DNA from: Gammaproteobacteria bacterium
GTDB taxonomy: Bacteria > Pseudomonadota > Gammaproteobacteria > Arenicellales > CAJQKF01
NCBI GenBank assembly: GCA_030429665.1
Contig: JAUIEZ010000025.1
Coordinates: forward strand, 1 to 46,347
Direction of reading: 5' to 3'
DNA length: 46,347 nt
The position numbers were made by a program, and so were the translations under genes. The notes beneath the pieces were generated by a model. It was not told the DNA's origin and searched no databases. It saw only the letters and a program-made list of their open reading frames with translations. Positions 8,274 to 17,215 of this stretch are shown piece after piece. Numbering within the stretch: position 1 is the stretch's first letter; each line of letters opens with the position of its first letter.

Positions 8274-10268
8274 ATGTCCCATTCGCCAGTGCAACTCAAT
8301 CGCGCGCAAAAACAGGCGGTAACCCACGAAGGTAGTCCGTCGCTGGTGCTGGCCGGCGCGGGCAGCGGCAAGACCGGCGTCATCACCCGGCGCATTGCCT
8401 GGCTGATCAACGAGCGCGGCGTGGACCCGGCGCGGATATTCGCGGTCACCTTCACCAACAAGGCGGCACGGGAGATGAAACAGCGCGTGGCGGCGCTGGT
8501 GGGCTCCTCCGGCGGCTCGTCCCGTCTTCACATTTCCACGTTTCATCGCCTGGGGCTGCGCATACTGCGCGAGGAATGTGCGGCGATCGGTCTGACGCCG
8601 ACGTTCTCCATCGTCGACCCGGCGGATGCGCGCGCCGTCATCGCCGATCTGCTCGGCCGCGAGTTCAATACCGACCCGGGCCAGGCGGAGTCCGTGGCCG
8701 CCGCCCTGTCGGCGTGGCGCAACGGCGCCGCGGCCGAGCTGGAAGGCTCGAACCTGGCACGCATCCACCAGGCCTACCAGCGCCACCTGCGCAGTCTCAA
8801 CGCCGTCGACCTCGACGACATGATCGCGCTGCCGCGGGACCTGTTCGCCGCCGATCCCGAGGTTCTGCATCGCTGGCGGCGCCGCGTCGAGCACCTGCTG
8901 GTGGATGAGTACCAGGACACCAACGCCGTGCAATACGACTTGATTCGCCTGCTTGCCGGCGCGGGGCAGGGCCTCGTGGCGGTCGGGGACGACGACCAGT
9001 CCATCTACGCCTGGCGCGGCGCCATGCCGGAGAACCTGAGCCGGTTGGGCGAGGACTTTCCGACACTCGAGGTCATCAAGCTGCAGCAGAACTACCGCTC
9101 GCGAGGGCGCATCCTGAAGCTTGCCAATCACTTGATTCAGAACAATCCCCGGCCTTTCGAGAAGCGATTGTTCAGCGAGCTCGGCTACGGCGATCCGGTC
9201 AAGGTGATCGCGGCGTCCAACGAGGCGCGCGAGGCCGAGCGCGTGGTGAGCGACCTGATGTCGGCACAGTTCCAGTCGCGCGCGCGGTACGGCGATTTCG
9301 CCATCCTGTACCGTTCCAACCACCAGGCCCGGGTGCTCGAGCAGAAGCTCGTGGAGATGCGCCTGCCCTACCAGTTGAGCGGCGGCCAGTCTTTTTTCGA
9401 TCGCACCGAGATCCGCGACTTGATGGCCTACCTCAAGATCATCGCCAACCCCGCCGACGACGCGGCCCTGCTGCGCATCGTCAACACGCCGCGGCGCGGC
9501 ATCGGGGCGTCCACCCTGGAGCGCATTGGCGAATACGCCCGCGAGCACCGCGTGCCCGTCGCCGAGGCGATTCATGACAGCGCCCTGGCCGCGTCGCTGC
9601 CGGCTCGCGCGGCCGCGCAGGTCGGCGGGTTTTCCGCGTTGCTGGCGCGCTACCAGGACTGGGCCCACCGCGCCGAGGCGCGTGAATTGATCGACGAGCT
9701 GCTCGCGGACATCGACTACCGGGGATGGCTGAACGACACCTGCGACAACGAGGAGATCGCCGACCGGCGTTGGCAGAACGTCCTCGAACTGGCGCGATGG
9801 GTCCAGCGCGTGGTGACGGCCGGCGACGGCGATTGCGACCTGGCCGAGGCGGTGCGAAAGCTGGTGCTCACCGACATGCTCGACTCCTCCGACGAGGACA
9901 ATGGCGACAATTGCGTGCGGCTGATGACGCTGCACGCGGCCAAGGGACTGGAATTCGACCACGTCTACATCGTCGGGCTGGCCGACGACATCCTGCCCCA
10001 CGCCAACAGCCGGTCCGAGTCGGGCATACAGGAGGAGCGCCGCCTGTTCTACGTGGGCATTACGCGCGCCCGCAAGCGGCTGACATTGAGCTATGCCGCC
10101 CGTCGCCGCCGCTACGGCGAGGTCATCGAGTGCCAGCCGAGCCGGTTCCTCGAAGAACTGCCCGCCGAGGATCTCGATTGGCACCGCGACGGCGAAGCCG
10201 AGCGTGAAGACGATCGCGTCGCCGGCAAGGCCCATCTCGCGGGTATCCGGGCGATGCTGACCACGTAG
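8274..10268 (+). CDS. rep: ATP-dependent DNA helicase Rep (UvrD/PcrA superfamily I)
   Basis: A 664-residue SF1A helicase, near the length of E. coli Rep (673). Motifs in order: Q-motif LNRAQKQAV (8-16), Walker A AGAGSGKT (27-34, Lys33), FTNKAA (Ia), DEYQDTN (II), VGDDDQSIYAWRGA (III), LQQNYRS (IV), LMTLHAAKGLEF (V) and FYVGITRARKRL (VI). The N-terminus LNRAQKQAV resembles Rep more than UvrD. Known role: 3'-5' translocase that helps replication forks pass protein blocks. The ATG at 8274 gives the family start; a TTG at 8265 lies in a T-rich tract just upstream. The 177-base region to the divergent DUF192 gene must hold the promoters of both. Confidence 0.92.
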   Translation: MSHSPVQLNRAQKQAVTHEGSPSLVLAGAGSGKTGVITRRIAWLINERGVDPARIFAVTFTNKAAREMKQRVAALVGSSGGSSRLHISTFHRLGLRILREECAAIGLTPTFSIVDPADARAVIADLLGREFNTDPGQAESVAAALSAWRNGAAAELEGSNLARIHQAYQRHLRSLNAVDLDDMIALPRDLFAADPEVLHRWRRRVEHLLVDEYQDTNAVQYDLIRLLAGAGQGLVAVGDDDQSIYAWRGAMPENLSRLGEDFPTLEVIKLQQNYRSRGRILKLANHLIQNNPRPFEKRLFSELGYGDPVKVIAASNEAREAERVVSDLMSAQFQSRARYGDFAILYRSNHQARVLEQKLVEMRLPYQLSGGQSFFDRTEIRDLMAYLKIIANPADDAALLRIVNTPRRGIGASTLERIGEYAREHRVPVAEAIHDSALAASLPARAAAQVGGFSALLARYQDWAHRAEARELIDELLADIDYRGWLNDTCDNEEIADRRWQNVLELARWVQRVVTAGDGDCDLAEAVRKLVLTDMLDSSDEDNGDNCVRLMTLHAAKGLEFDHVYIVGLADDILPHANSRSESGIQEERRLFYVGITRARKRLTLSYAARRRRYGEVIECQPSRFLEELPAEDLDWHRDGEAEREDDRVAGKAHLAGIRAMLTT

Positions 10269-10295
10269 CATTCCGCCGCGCGGGTCGGGCCCGGT

Positions 10296-10344
10296 GTTCG
10301 CGCGTCTCGCGCCCGGCTCCGGGAGACGCGATTCGCGCGCGAAC
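10296..10344. repeat. Nested inverted repeat between rep and petA
   Basis: GTTCGCGCG (10296-10304) pairs with CGCGCGAAC (10336-10344). Inside, TCTC (10305-10308) can pair with GAGA (10323-10326) or, as a separate hairpin, CCCGG (10312-10316) with CCGGG (10319-10323). No T-run follows on either strand, so it is not a standard intrinsic terminator. It could be a rep 3' end structure or a protein-binding site. Confidence 0.45.
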
Positions 10345-10411
10345 AATTTGTTGACGGACGCACGGCGGCGTCGGGCGCGCCAGTCGCTTTCCCCCGGTTA
10401 CAGGCGGGTTT

Positions 10412-10420
10412 TGATATACT
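10412..10420 (+). promoter_or_regulatory. Candidate extended -10 promoter of petABC
   Basis: TG at 10412-10413, one base, then TATACT at 10415-10420 gives an extended -10 (TGnTATACT), with no good -35, as expected for this class. A start near 10427 would leave a leader of about 77 bases to the petA ATG at 10504. The same element with matching downstream bases occurs before the DUF1820 gene (25781). Confidence 0.5.
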
Positions 10421-10503
10421 CAAGCGCCTTTGAAATGTTGTGGGCCGAATTCCCGCCGGGGCTCGGCGCCACGATAGATTTCCCTTATTCGTGTGAGGAA
10501 CGC

Positions 10504-11103
10504 ATGAGCGACGTTAGCCAAGATAACAGCCGCCGGCGCTTTTTGACGGCGGTGACGTCGGGGGTCGGCCTGGCCGGCTGCGCGGCGGCGGTCGTCCCGT
10601 TCGTGTCGAGCATGACGCCCAGCGCCCGCGCGCGTGCCGCCGGGGCTCCGGTGGAAGTCGACATCAGCAAGCTGGAACCCGGGCAGATGATGACCGTCGA
10701 GTGGCGCGGCAAGCCGGTCTGGATCATCAACCGTACCGACGAAATGCTGGCAGATCTCGAGAGCATGGGCGAAAAGCTGGCCGATCCCGACTCGGCGGAA
10801 CCCCAGCAGCCGGAGTACGCGCAAAACAAGTATCGCTCCATCAAGCCCCAGTATCTCGTGGTGGTCGGTATATGCACGCATCTCGGCTGCGCGCCGACGA
10901 AGAAATTCGAGATGGGTGCCGCCTCCGGGGTAACCGACGACTGGAAGGGCGGATTCTTCTGTCCCTGCCACGGCTCGATGTTCGACCTGGCCGGGCGGGT
11001 TTTCCGCAACGTGCCGGCACCCACCAACCTGGTGGTGCCGCCGTACTCCTATCCGGATGAATCCACGGTGCTGGTGGGCGTTGGCCCCGAGGGGGTGGCG
11101 TAA
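10504..11103 (+). CDS. petA: Ubiquinol-cytochrome c reductase, Rieske iron-sulfur subunit
   Basis: A 199-residue Rieske protein. A twin-arginine signal anchor is visible (RRRFLT at residues 10-15 followed by a hydrophobic segment to about 38). The [2Fe-2S] binding boxes are CTHLGC (124-129) and CPCHGS (153-158), with ligands Cys124, His126, Cys153 and His156 and the structural disulfide Cys129-Cys155. It accepts electrons from ubiquinol at the Qo site of the cytochrome bc1 complex and passes them to cytochrome c1 on the periplasmic face of the inner membrane. The ATG at 10504 is preceded by GAGGAA. Its stop overlaps the petB start by one base (TAATG), so the two are translationally coupled. 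Confidence 0.96.
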   Translation: MSDVSQDNSRRRFLTAVTSGVGLAGCAAAVVPFVSSMTPSARARAAGAPVEVDISKLEPGQMMTVEWRGKPVWIINRTDEMLADLESMGEKLADPDSAEPQQPEYAQNKYRSIKPQYLVVVGICTHLGCAPTKKFEMGAASGVTDDWKGGFFCPCHGSMFDLAGRVFRNVPAPTNLVVPPYSYPDESTVLVGVGPEGVA

Positions 11104-12356
11104 TGGCGAAATTCATGGAGTGGGTCGACGCACGATTTCCCGCCACCAAGGTGTGGCAGGAACACATGGCCGAGTACTACGCACCGAAGAACTTCAATTT
11201 CTGGTACTACTTCGGTTCGCTGGCGATCCTGGTGCTGGTCATCCAGATCGTGACCGGCATTTTCCTGACCATGCACTACAAGCCGGATTCGCAACTCGCC
11301 TTCGCGTCGGTGGAATACATCATGCGCGACGTCCCGTGGGGCTGGTTCATCCGCTACATGCATTCCACGGGCGCCTCGATGTTCTTCGTGGTGGTCTACA
11401 TGCACATGTTCCGCGGCCTGCTCTACGGTTCCTTCAAGGGGCCGCGGGAGCTGGTCTGGCTCATCGGCATGGTCATTTTCGTGGCCCTGATGGCCGAGGC
11501 CTTCATGGGCTACCTGCTGCCCTGGGGCAACATGTCGTACTGGGGCGCCCAGGTGATCATCTCGTTGTTCGGGGCCATTCCGGTCATCGGCGACGGCCTC
11601 GCCGAGTGGATTCGGGGCGACTTCGTCGTTTCCGACGCCACGCTCAACCGTTTCTTCGCCTTCCACGTCATCCTGCTGCCGTTGCTGCTTGTCCTGCTGG
11701 TCTACCTGCACATCGTGGCGCTGCACAAGGTGGGTTCGAACAATCCCGACGGCGTCGATATCAAGAAGCACAAGGACGACCAGGGCCGGCCGTTGGACGG
11801 CATACCGTTCCATCCCTACTACACCGTCAAGGACCTGTTCGGCGTGATGGTGTTCCTGGTGCTCTACTTCGGCATCGTGTTCTTCGTGCCCGAGTTCGGC
11901 GGCTGGTTCCTGGAGAAGGACAATTTTGCGCCCGCCGACATCCTGCAGACGCCGCCGGACATCGTGCCGCTTTGGTACTTCACGCCGTTCTACTCGATCC
12001 TGCGCGCGGTGACCTGGGAGTGGCTGCCGGGCGGCGCCAAGCTGTGGGGCGTGATGGCCATGGGTGCTTCCATCGCGATGTTGTTCCTGCTGCCGTGGCT
12101 GGATCGCGCCCGCGTGCGATCGATCCGCTATCGCGGCTGGATGTACAAGACCGCGCTGACCATATTCGTCATTGCGTTCGTCATCCTCGGTTACCTGGGA
12201 ACCAAGAACCCGACGCGTATCGATCTGTTCGCGTTTCCCAACGTCTACTGGGCGCAGATCTGCATGATCCTGTACTTCCTGTTCTTCCTGCTGATGCCAT
12301 GGTACACGTCCCGCGACGCCACGAAACCAGAACCGGACAGGGTAACGGACAAATGA
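11103..12356 (+). CDS. petB: Ubiquinol-cytochrome c reductase, cytochrome b subunit
   Basis: A 417-residue integral membrane protein with eight predicted helices. The b-heme histidines are visible in helix B (RYMHSTGA..., VVYMHMFRG) and helix D (FAFHVILLP, LVYLHIVALH). Other landmarks are the YLLPWGNMSYWGA segment and the PDIVPLWYFTPFY loop. The last is the Qo-site motif, PLWY here in place of the mitochondrial PEWY; variants at the second position are known in beta- and gammaproteobacteria. It forms the quinol-oxidising and quinone-reducing core of complex III. Overlaps petA by one base and petC by four (ATGA), the normal coupled operon. Confidence 0.96.
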   Translation: MAKFMEWVDARFPATKVWQEHMAEYYAPKNFNFWYYFGSLAILVLVIQIVTGIFLTMHYKPDSQLAFASVEYIMRDVPWGWFIRYMHSTGASMFFVVVYMHMFRGLLYGSFKGPRELVWLIGMVIFVALMAEAFMGYLLPWGNMSYWGAQVIISLFGAIPVIGDGLAEWIRGDFVVSDATLNRFFAFHVILLPLLLVLLVYLHIVALHKVGSNNPDGVDIKKHKDDQGRPLDGIPFHPYYTVKDLFGVMVFLVLYFGIVFFVPEFGGWFLEKDNFAPADILQTPPDIVPLWYFTPFYSILRAVTWEWLPGGAKLWGVMAMGASIAMLFLLPWLDRARVRSIRYRGWMYKTALTIFVIAFVILGYLGTKNPTRIDLFAFPNVYWAQICMILYFLFFLLMPWYTSRDATKPEPDRVTDK

Positions 12357-13084
12357 GAAAAGCACTGGCAGTTTTCCTCTTCCTGCTTTCCCCGGTCGCG
12401 GCCCATGGCGCCGGGGGCGAGACCGCTCACCTCGACAAGGTGCATATCGACCTCAACGACATGGCCTCGCTGCAGCGCGGTGCGCGGATTTTCGTGAACT
12501 TCTGCCTGTCCTGCCACAGCGCGTCGTACATGCGTTACGAGCGCATGGCCGCGGACCTCGGCATCGACGAGCAAATCGTCCAGAGCGACCTGATGTTCGC
12601 CAGCGACAAGATCGGCGACCTGATGACCGCCACCATGTCGCGCGAGGACGCGAAGCAGTGGTTCGGCACGGCACCGCCGGATCTCAGCCTGATGGCTCGC
12701 TCGAAGGGGGCGGACTACATTTACACGTACATGCGCAGCTTCTACCTGGACGAGTCCACGCCGAGCGGCTGGAACAACACCGTGTTCCCCAATGTCGCCA
12801 TGCCGCATGCGATGTACGAGTGGCAGGGTAACCAGAAGGCGATATTCGTTACGGACGACTCGGGCAACAAGGTCTTCGATGGCTTCGAGCTGGTCAAGGA
12901 GGCGAAGCTCACGCCCGAGGAATACGATGCCGCGATGCGCGATCTCACCAACTTCATGGTTTATCTGGCCGAGCCGGCCAAGTTGAGTCGCTACACGATC
13001 GGTTTCTGGGTCACCGTGTTTCTGCTGATCATGGTGGCGCTGACGTACGCGTTGAAAAAGGAATTTTGGCGCGACGTACACTGA
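12353..13084 (+). CDS. petC: Ubiquinol-cytochrome c reductase, cytochrome c1 subunit
   Basis: A 243-residue cytochrome c1. Signal peptide at residues 1-20 (cleavage near AHGAGG), covalent heme site CLSCH (Cys51, Cys54, His55), a likely axial methionine in NVAMPHAM, and a C-terminal membrane anchor (GFWVTVFLLIMVALTYAL) followed by a positively charged tail. It carries electrons from the Rieske protein to soluble cytochrome c. The open frame extends far upstream antisense-like through petB, but the ATG at 12353, which overlaps the petB stop as ATGA, starts directly with the signal peptide. A separate cytochrome c1 (not fused to cytochrome b) is the common proteobacterial form. Confidence 0.95.
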   Translation: MRKALAVFLFLLSPVAAHGAGGETAHLDKVHIDLNDMASLQRGARIFVNFCLSCHSASYMRYERMAADLGIDEQIVQSDLMFASDKIGDLMTATMSREDAKQWFGTAPPDLSLMARSKGADYIYTYMRSFYLDESTPSGWNNTVFPNVAMPHAMYEWQGNQKAIFVTDDSGNKVFDGFELVKEAKLTPEEYDAAMRDLTNFMVYLAEPAKLSRYTIGFWVTVFLLIMVALTYALKKEFWRDVH

Positions 13085-13106
13085 GTGGACGTCCGTAGCT
13101 TCCGTA

Positions 13107-13131
13107 GTGTCGCGGGCCGGTACCGCGACAC
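13107..13131. repeat. Hairpin between petC and sspA
   Basis: A 9-bp perfect inverted repeat, GTGTCGCGG (13107-13115) and CCGCGACAC (13123-13131), with a 7-base loop, lies 22 bases after the petC stop. There is no T-run. It may mark the 3' end of the petABC message or separate it from sspAB. Confidence 0.5.
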
Positions 13132-13188
13132 CGGGACATCGGACCAGTTCCCGGGTCTCAAAGGCGCGGGTCGCGCGGGTGGAATAAT

Positions 13189-13821
13189 GTGAGCGGTACA
13201 GTCAATCGACGCGGTGTCATGACGCTTTTCTCGGGCAAGGACTGCCCGTACAGTCATGCCGCGCGTATCGTGCTGCGCGAGAAGGACGTCGAATGCGAGT
13301 ACCGCTATCTCGACGGGCCGCGGCAACTCGAGGCGCTGGCCGAGTTCAATCCGTACCTGGAGACGCCAACCCTGCTGGACCGGGAAGTCGTGCTCTACGA
13401 CGCCGCCCTGATCTGCGAATACCTCGACGAACGCCTGCCCCATCCGCCGTTGATGGCGGTCGATCCGGTCGGACGTTCGCGTATTCGCCTGTTGATTCAT
13501 CGCCTGCGCCGTGACTGGATCGACGCCGTCAAGAAGCTCGGCGGCCGCAACGACCGTCTTTCCGAGTCGAATCGCACCTTGATTCGGGACGGTCTGATCT
13601 CCATTTCCCCCATATTCCGCGAGCAGCAATACCTGATCGGGGACGACTACACCATGGCCGACGCCTTCATGGCGCCGTTGTTGTGGCGCCTGCCGGCGCT
13701 GAAGATCAAGTTGCCGAGGCCCGCCGCGCCGCTTCGCCAGTACGCCGATCGATTGTTCGAGCGTCCGGCTTTCAAGGAGAGTCTGAGCGAGGCGGAGTCG
13801 TCCCTGAAGCAGGAAAGCTGA
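13189..13821 (+). CDS. sspA: Stringent starvation protein A
   Basis: A 210-residue protein of glutathione S-transferase fold. The N-terminal thioredoxin-like half shows MTLFSGKDCPYSHAARIVLREKDV, the SspA opening. The central ALICEYLDERLPHPPLM and the helical C-terminal half (MADAFMAPLLWRLP) complete the fold. In E. coli SspA binds RNA polymerase and is needed for acid tolerance and late phage gene expression; it lacks transferase activity. The start is GTG at 13189, which places MTLFSG at residue 11 as in other SspA proteins; no in-frame ATG gives a better length. The position after petABC and before sspB is the common gammaproteobacterial order. Confidence 0.92.
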   Translation: MSGTVNRRGVMTLFSGKDCPYSHAARIVLREKDVECEYRYLDGPRQLEALAEFNPYLETPTLLDREVVLYDAALICEYLDERLPHPPLMAVDPVGRSRIRLLIHRLRRDWIDAVKKLGGRNDRLSESNRTLIRDGLISISPIFREQQYLIGDDYTMADAFMAPLLWRLPALKIKLPRPAAPLRQYADRLFERPAFKESLSEAESSLKQES

Positions 13822-13853
13822 CCCGAACGGACCAATACGGGAACCAGTCCTGC

Positions 13854-14306
13854 ATGAGTGAAACCGAACAATCCCTGCCGTCGAAACGACCGTACATGCT
13901 GCGTGCCATCTGGCAGTGGTGCATGGATGCCGGCCTGACGCCGCAAATCCTGGTCAACGCCGGTGTCGCCGGCGTCGAGGTGCCCGCGGAATACGTCAAG
14001 GACGGAGCAATCGTTCTCAACGTGCATGACAGGGCGGTGCGCGACCTCGACATGTCCAACGATTCGATCAGTTTTTCGGCGCGTTTCGCCGGCCGGGCCC
14101 GCAACATTTTCGTTCCGGTCGAGGCGGTCGTTGCGATTTACGCGCGCGAGAACGGACAAGGCCTCTTCTTCGAGGCGGTGGGCGATACCGCGGATGCCGA
14201 GACTGCCGCCCCCGCTGCCGCCGACGAGTCGGCGGGAGAGTCGGTGGACGAGGAATCCGGGAGCGAAACGCCCCGGCGCGGTCGGCCCGACCTTCGGATT
14301 GTCTGA
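13854..14306 (+). CDS. sspB: Stringent starvation protein B, ClpXP adaptor
   Basis: A 150-residue protein. The folded substrate-binding domain (residues 10-115) shows RPYMLRAIWQWCMDAGLTP, GVEVPAEYVKDGAIVLN, and VPVEAVVAIYARENGQG, all close to E. coli SspB. A disordered acidic linker of about 25 residues follows, and the protein ends RRGRPDLRIV, matching the short basic XB tail (RGGRPALRVVK in E. coli) that docks on ClpX. Known role: tethers ssrA-tagged and other substrates to ClpXP. The ATG at 13854 is chosen because it gives the family N-terminus; the frame is open further upstream inside sspA. sspA ends 32 bases before and hslV starts 24 bases after. Confidence 0.93.
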   Translation: MSETEQSLPSKRPYMLRAIWQWCMDAGLTPQILVNAGVAGVEVPAEYVKDGAIVLNVHDRAVRDLDMSNDSISFSARFAGRARNIFVPVEAVVAIYARENGQGLFFEAVGDTADAETAAPAAADESAGESVDEESGSETPRRGRPDLRIV

Positions 14307-14330
14307 ACCCCCGATTCGACACCATCGACG

Positions 14331-14879
14331 ATGAGCACTTCCGGCCTGCACGGCACCACGATCCTTTCCGTTCGTCGCGGCGATACCGTGGTCATCGGTG
14401 GCGATGGTCAGGTGTCGATGGGCGATACCGTCATGAAGGGCAACGCACGCAAGGTGCGGCGCCTGTACCGGGACCAGGTTCTGGCCGGATTCGCCGGCGG
14501 CACGGCGGATGCGTTCACGTTGTTCGAACGATTCGAGTCCAAGCTGGAGAAGCACCAGGGCCATCTCGTCAGGAGCGCGGTCGAGCTGGCCAAGGACTGG
14601 CGTACGGACCGCATGTTGCGACGCCTCGAAGCCCTCCTGGTCGTTGCCGACAAGTCCGATTCGCTGGTGATCACCGGCAACGGCGACGTGATCGAGCCCG
14701 AGGAAGGCGTGATGGCGATCGGTTCCGGCGGCAACTTTGCCAAGGCGGCGGCGCTGGCCTTGTTGCGCGGCAGCGATCTCGATGCGCGCGCCATCGTCGA
14801 GACCAGTCTCGCCATTGCCGCCGAAATCTGTGTCTACACCAACGGTAACCTGACGATCGAGCAGCTGACCGCCGCTTGA
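14331..14879 (+). CDS. hslV: ATP-dependent protease peptidase subunit HslV (ClpQ)
   Basis: A 182-residue threonine protease of the proteasome beta-subunit fold. The sequence [20 protein letters not shown] gives the active-site threonine at position 9 (start of TTILS), which requires removal of an eight-residue N-terminal leader; E. coli HslV loses only the initiator methionine. [15 protein letters not shown] (Lys in the catalytic pocket), [14 protein letters not shown] and [13 protein letters not shown] are all present. It forms the double-hexamer chamber that works with HslU. The ATG at 14331 lies 24 bases after sspB, so the gene is probably read from the sspAB transcript. hslU follows after 116 bases. 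Confidence 0.94.
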   Translation: MSTSGLHGTTILSVRRGDTVVIGGDGQVSMGDTVMKGNARKVRRLYRDQVLAGFAGGTADAFTLFERFESKLEKHQGHLVRSAVELAKDWRTDRMLRRLEALLVVADKSDSLVITGNGDVIEPEEGVMAIGSGGNFAKAAALALLRGSDLDARAIVETSLAIAAEICVYTNGNLTIEQLTAA

Positions 14880-14995
14880 AAATCCGCATCTCCCCCACCA
14901 TGATGTTCGACCCGTCGGCCGAAACGCCCCCGCAGCACGCGATGCTCCATCCGCCGGCGGGTTGCGGCGCAACCTGCTGGAGAAGGCTATAGCCC

Positions 14996-16345
14996 ATGTC
15001 GGAAATGACCCCCCGCGAGATCGTCGAGGAACTCGACAAGCATATCGTCGGCCAGGCCGAGGCCAAGCGCGCCGTGGCCGTGGCGCTGCGCAATCGCTGG
15101 CGACGCTCGCAGATTGCCGACGCCGCCCTGCGCGATGAGATCACGCCCAAGAACATCCTGATGATCGGACCCACGGGTGTGGGCAAGACCGAAATCGCGA
15201 GGCGCCTGGCGAAGCTGGCCAGGGCGCCGTTCATCAAGGTCGAGGCGACCAAGTTCACCGAGGTGGGCTACGTCGGCCGGGAGGTCGATTCCATCATTCG
15301 CGACCTGGCCGACATGGCGGTGAAGATGACCCGCGAGGAAGAGTTGAAGAAAGTCCAGCCGCGCGCCGAGGACGCGGCCGAGGAGCGCTTGCTGGACATA
15401 CTCCTGCCGCGGGCGCGTGAAGCGCGCTTCGGCGACGGCGCAGAGTCCGGCGACGAAAGCGGCGGCGCGGCCCGGCAGCGGTTTCGCAAGCTCCTGCGCG
15501 AGGGAAAGCTTGACGACAAGGAGGTGGAAGTCGAGGTGTCGGCGCCCTCCATGGGCGTGGAGATCATGGGACCTCCCGGCATGGAGGAAATGACCTCCCA
15601 GTTGCAGAACATGTTCCAGAACCTGGGCGGCCAGCGCAAGAAGGCGCGAACCGTCAAGGTGTCCCAGGCGCTCAAGTTGCTGACCGAGGAAGAGGCTGGC
15701 AAGCTGATCAATGACGAGGACATCAAGCTGCGCGCGCTTGAGCGCGTGGAACAGGACGGCATCGTTTTCCTCGACGAGGTCGACAAGATCGTCAGCCGGG
15801 GAGACGCCGGTCGCGGCGGCGCCGACGTGTCCCGGGAAGGCGTGCAGCGCGACCTGTTGCCGCTGGTGGAAGGCGCGACCGTGAGCACCAAGTACGGCAT
15901 GGTGCGCACCGACTACATCCTGTTCATCGCCTCCGGGGCCTTCCAGCTCACCCGCCCGTCCGACCTTATTCCCGAGTTGCAGGGCCGATTGCCCATTCGC
16001 GTGGAACTCGATGCGCTGGGCGTGGAAGATTTCGTTCGCATCCTGCGCGAGCCGGACGGCTCCCTCACCGAGCAATACGCCGCCTTGCTGAAGACGGAGG
16101 AAGTGGACATCGCCTTTACCGACGACGGCGTGCGGCGTATTGCCGAGTTCGCCTGGCAGGTGAACGAGCGTACCGAGAATATCGGCGCCCGGCGGCTTCA
16201 TACGATGCTCGAGCGGCTGCTGGAAAACATCTCCTTCGAAGCGTCGGACAAGAGCGGCTCCACCGTGTCGGTCGATGCCGCGTACGTCGACGAGCAGCTC
16301 AAGGACCTCGCCGGCGACGAAGACCTGTCGCGTTACATCCTGTAA
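14996..16345 (+). CDS. hslU: ATP-dependent protease ATPase subunit HslU (ClpY)
   Basis: A 449-residue AAA+ unfoldase, near the family length of 443. It begins [17 protein letters not shown], has Walker A GPTGVGKT (58-65, Lys64), a pore-loop region [11 protein letters not shown], the inserted I-domain (about 110-240), Walker [11 protein letters not shown], sensor residues in [13 protein letters not shown] and [16 protein letters not shown], and sensor-2 [10 protein letters not shown]. The C-terminus YIL is the tail that inserts into HslV. It unfolds substrates for HslV in the cytoplasm, often during heat stress. AGAAGG-like ribosome site about 12 bases before the ATG at 14996; a second ATG at 15005 is possible. 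No clear heat-shock promoter was identified in the 116-base gap. Confidence 0.95.
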   Translation: MSEMTPREIVEELDKHIVGQAEAKRAVAVALRNRWRRSQIADAALRDEITPKNILMIGPTGVGKTEIARRLAKLARAPFIKVEATKFTEVGYVGREVDSIIRDLADMAVKMTREEELKKVQPRAEDAAEERLLDILLPRAREARFGDGAESGDESGGAARQRFRKLLREGKLDDKEVEVEVSAPSMGVEIMGPPGMEEMTSQLQNMFQNLGGQRKKARTVKVSQALKLLTEEEAGKLINDEDIKLRALERVEQDGIVFLDEVDKIVSRGDAGRGGADVSREGVQRDLLPLVEGATVSTKYGMVRTDYILFIASGAFQLTRPSDLIPELQGRLPIRVELDALGVEDFVRILREPDGSLTEQYAALLKTEEVDIAFTDDGVRRIAEFAWQVNERTENIGARRLHTMLERLLENISFEASDKSGSTVSVDAAYVDEQLKDLAGDEDLSRYIL

Positions 16346-16378
16346 CCCCTCGCCCTACCGGTTCCGCCGCAGGCGGCC

Positions 16379-16384
16379 TATACT
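16379..16384 (+). promoter_or_regulatory. Possible -10 element for xni
   Basis: TATACT at 16379-16384 lies in the 90-base gap between hslU and xni, 51 bases before the xni ATG. There is no TG extension and no convincing -35, so this is a weak call. Confidence 0.25.
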
Positions 16385-16435
16385 TCCCCGGACCACCAAC
16401 CGCGGCGCCGAGACCGGCGTTGCGCGGGGGAGCCC

Positions 16436-17203
16436 ATGCACCTGCTCATCGTCGACGGCCTCAACCTTATCCGCCGCGTGCACGCCGCGGTGCAGCCGGC
16501 GCCGCCCGCGGAGATCGACCTCTCCCGCGTGGTCGATGCCTGCCGCTCGTCGTTGGCGCGGCTGCTCCGCCACGCGCCGTTCAGCCATGCCGTGTGCGTC
16601 ATGGATTCCGAGGCGCCGTCATGGCGGCACCAGTTGTATCCCGACTACAAGGCCAACCGCGACCCCATGCCCACGAGCCTGCGCGATGCGCTCGGCGACA
16701 TCCTGGCGGCATTCTCGGACCTCGGCGTAAGGCAGGTGCACAAGGACGGTTTCGAAGCCGACGACGTCATCGCCACCATCGCCGTTCGCGTGACCGGGGC
16801 CGGCGGGCGGGTAACGATCGCCTCCACCGACAAGAGCTTCTGCCAGTTGTTGCGTGAGCGTCTCGAGGTCTTCGACCATTTTTCCGACCGATACCTCGAT
16901 GCCGAGTATGTCCACCAGCGCTTCGACGTGGAGCCGGAGACCCTGTCCACTTTGTTCGCGCTTACCGGGAACCCCTCGGTGAGCGTGCCGGGTGTGCGTT
17001 CGGTGGGCTTGCGGACCGCCGCCGGACTGATTCACGAGCACGGCGACCTCGACGCGATACTCGCGGCGGCCGCCTCGATGGACAGCCACGTCGGTTCGCG
17101 CCTTCGCGCCGACCGCGAGGCGGCGCGCCTGGCCATGCAATTGCTGTCCCTGCGTACCGACGTGGAACTTGGGCTGAACCTGCGTGATTTCAGGCGGGAA
17201 TAG
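16436..17203 (+). CDS. xni: Flap endonuclease Xni (5'-3' exonuclease-like)
   Basis: A 255-residue protein closely following E. coli Xni (251): it begins MHLLIVDGLNLIRRVHA (metal-binding Asp7), has WRHQLYPDYKANRDPMP, EADDVIATIAVRVT with the second acidic cluster, and IASTDKSFCQLL, then the helix-hairpin-helix region VPGVRSVGLRTAAGL. Xni proteins are shorter relatives of the 5' nuclease domain of DNA polymerase I and cut flap DNA; they lack one of the metal sites of that domain. The helix-hairpin-helix loop here reads GVRSVGLRT rather than the usual GVAGIGPKS, a mild departure. It ends 12 bases from the converging Nudix gene. Confidence 0.88.
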   Translation: MHLLIVDGLNLIRRVHAAVQPAPPAEIDLSRVVDACRSSLARLLRHAPFSHAVCVMDSEAPSWRHQLYPDYKANRDPMPTSLRDALGDILAAFSDLGVRQVHKDGFEADDVIATIAVRVTGAGGRVTIASTDKSFCQLLRERLEVFDHFSDRYLDAEYVHQRFDVEPETLSTLFALTGNPSVSVPGVRSVGLRTAAGLIHEHGDLDAILAAAASMDSHVGSRLRADREAARLAMQLLSLRTDVELGLNLRDFRRE

Positions 17204-17215
17204 GCGCGGAACCCG

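Noticed and set aside
7590..10346. A 918-codon open frame on the minus strand across the helicase gene
   Set aside because: It is antisense to rep, which has all its helicase motifs. High GC makes long open antisense frames common. Only the last 168 codons (DUF192) are real.
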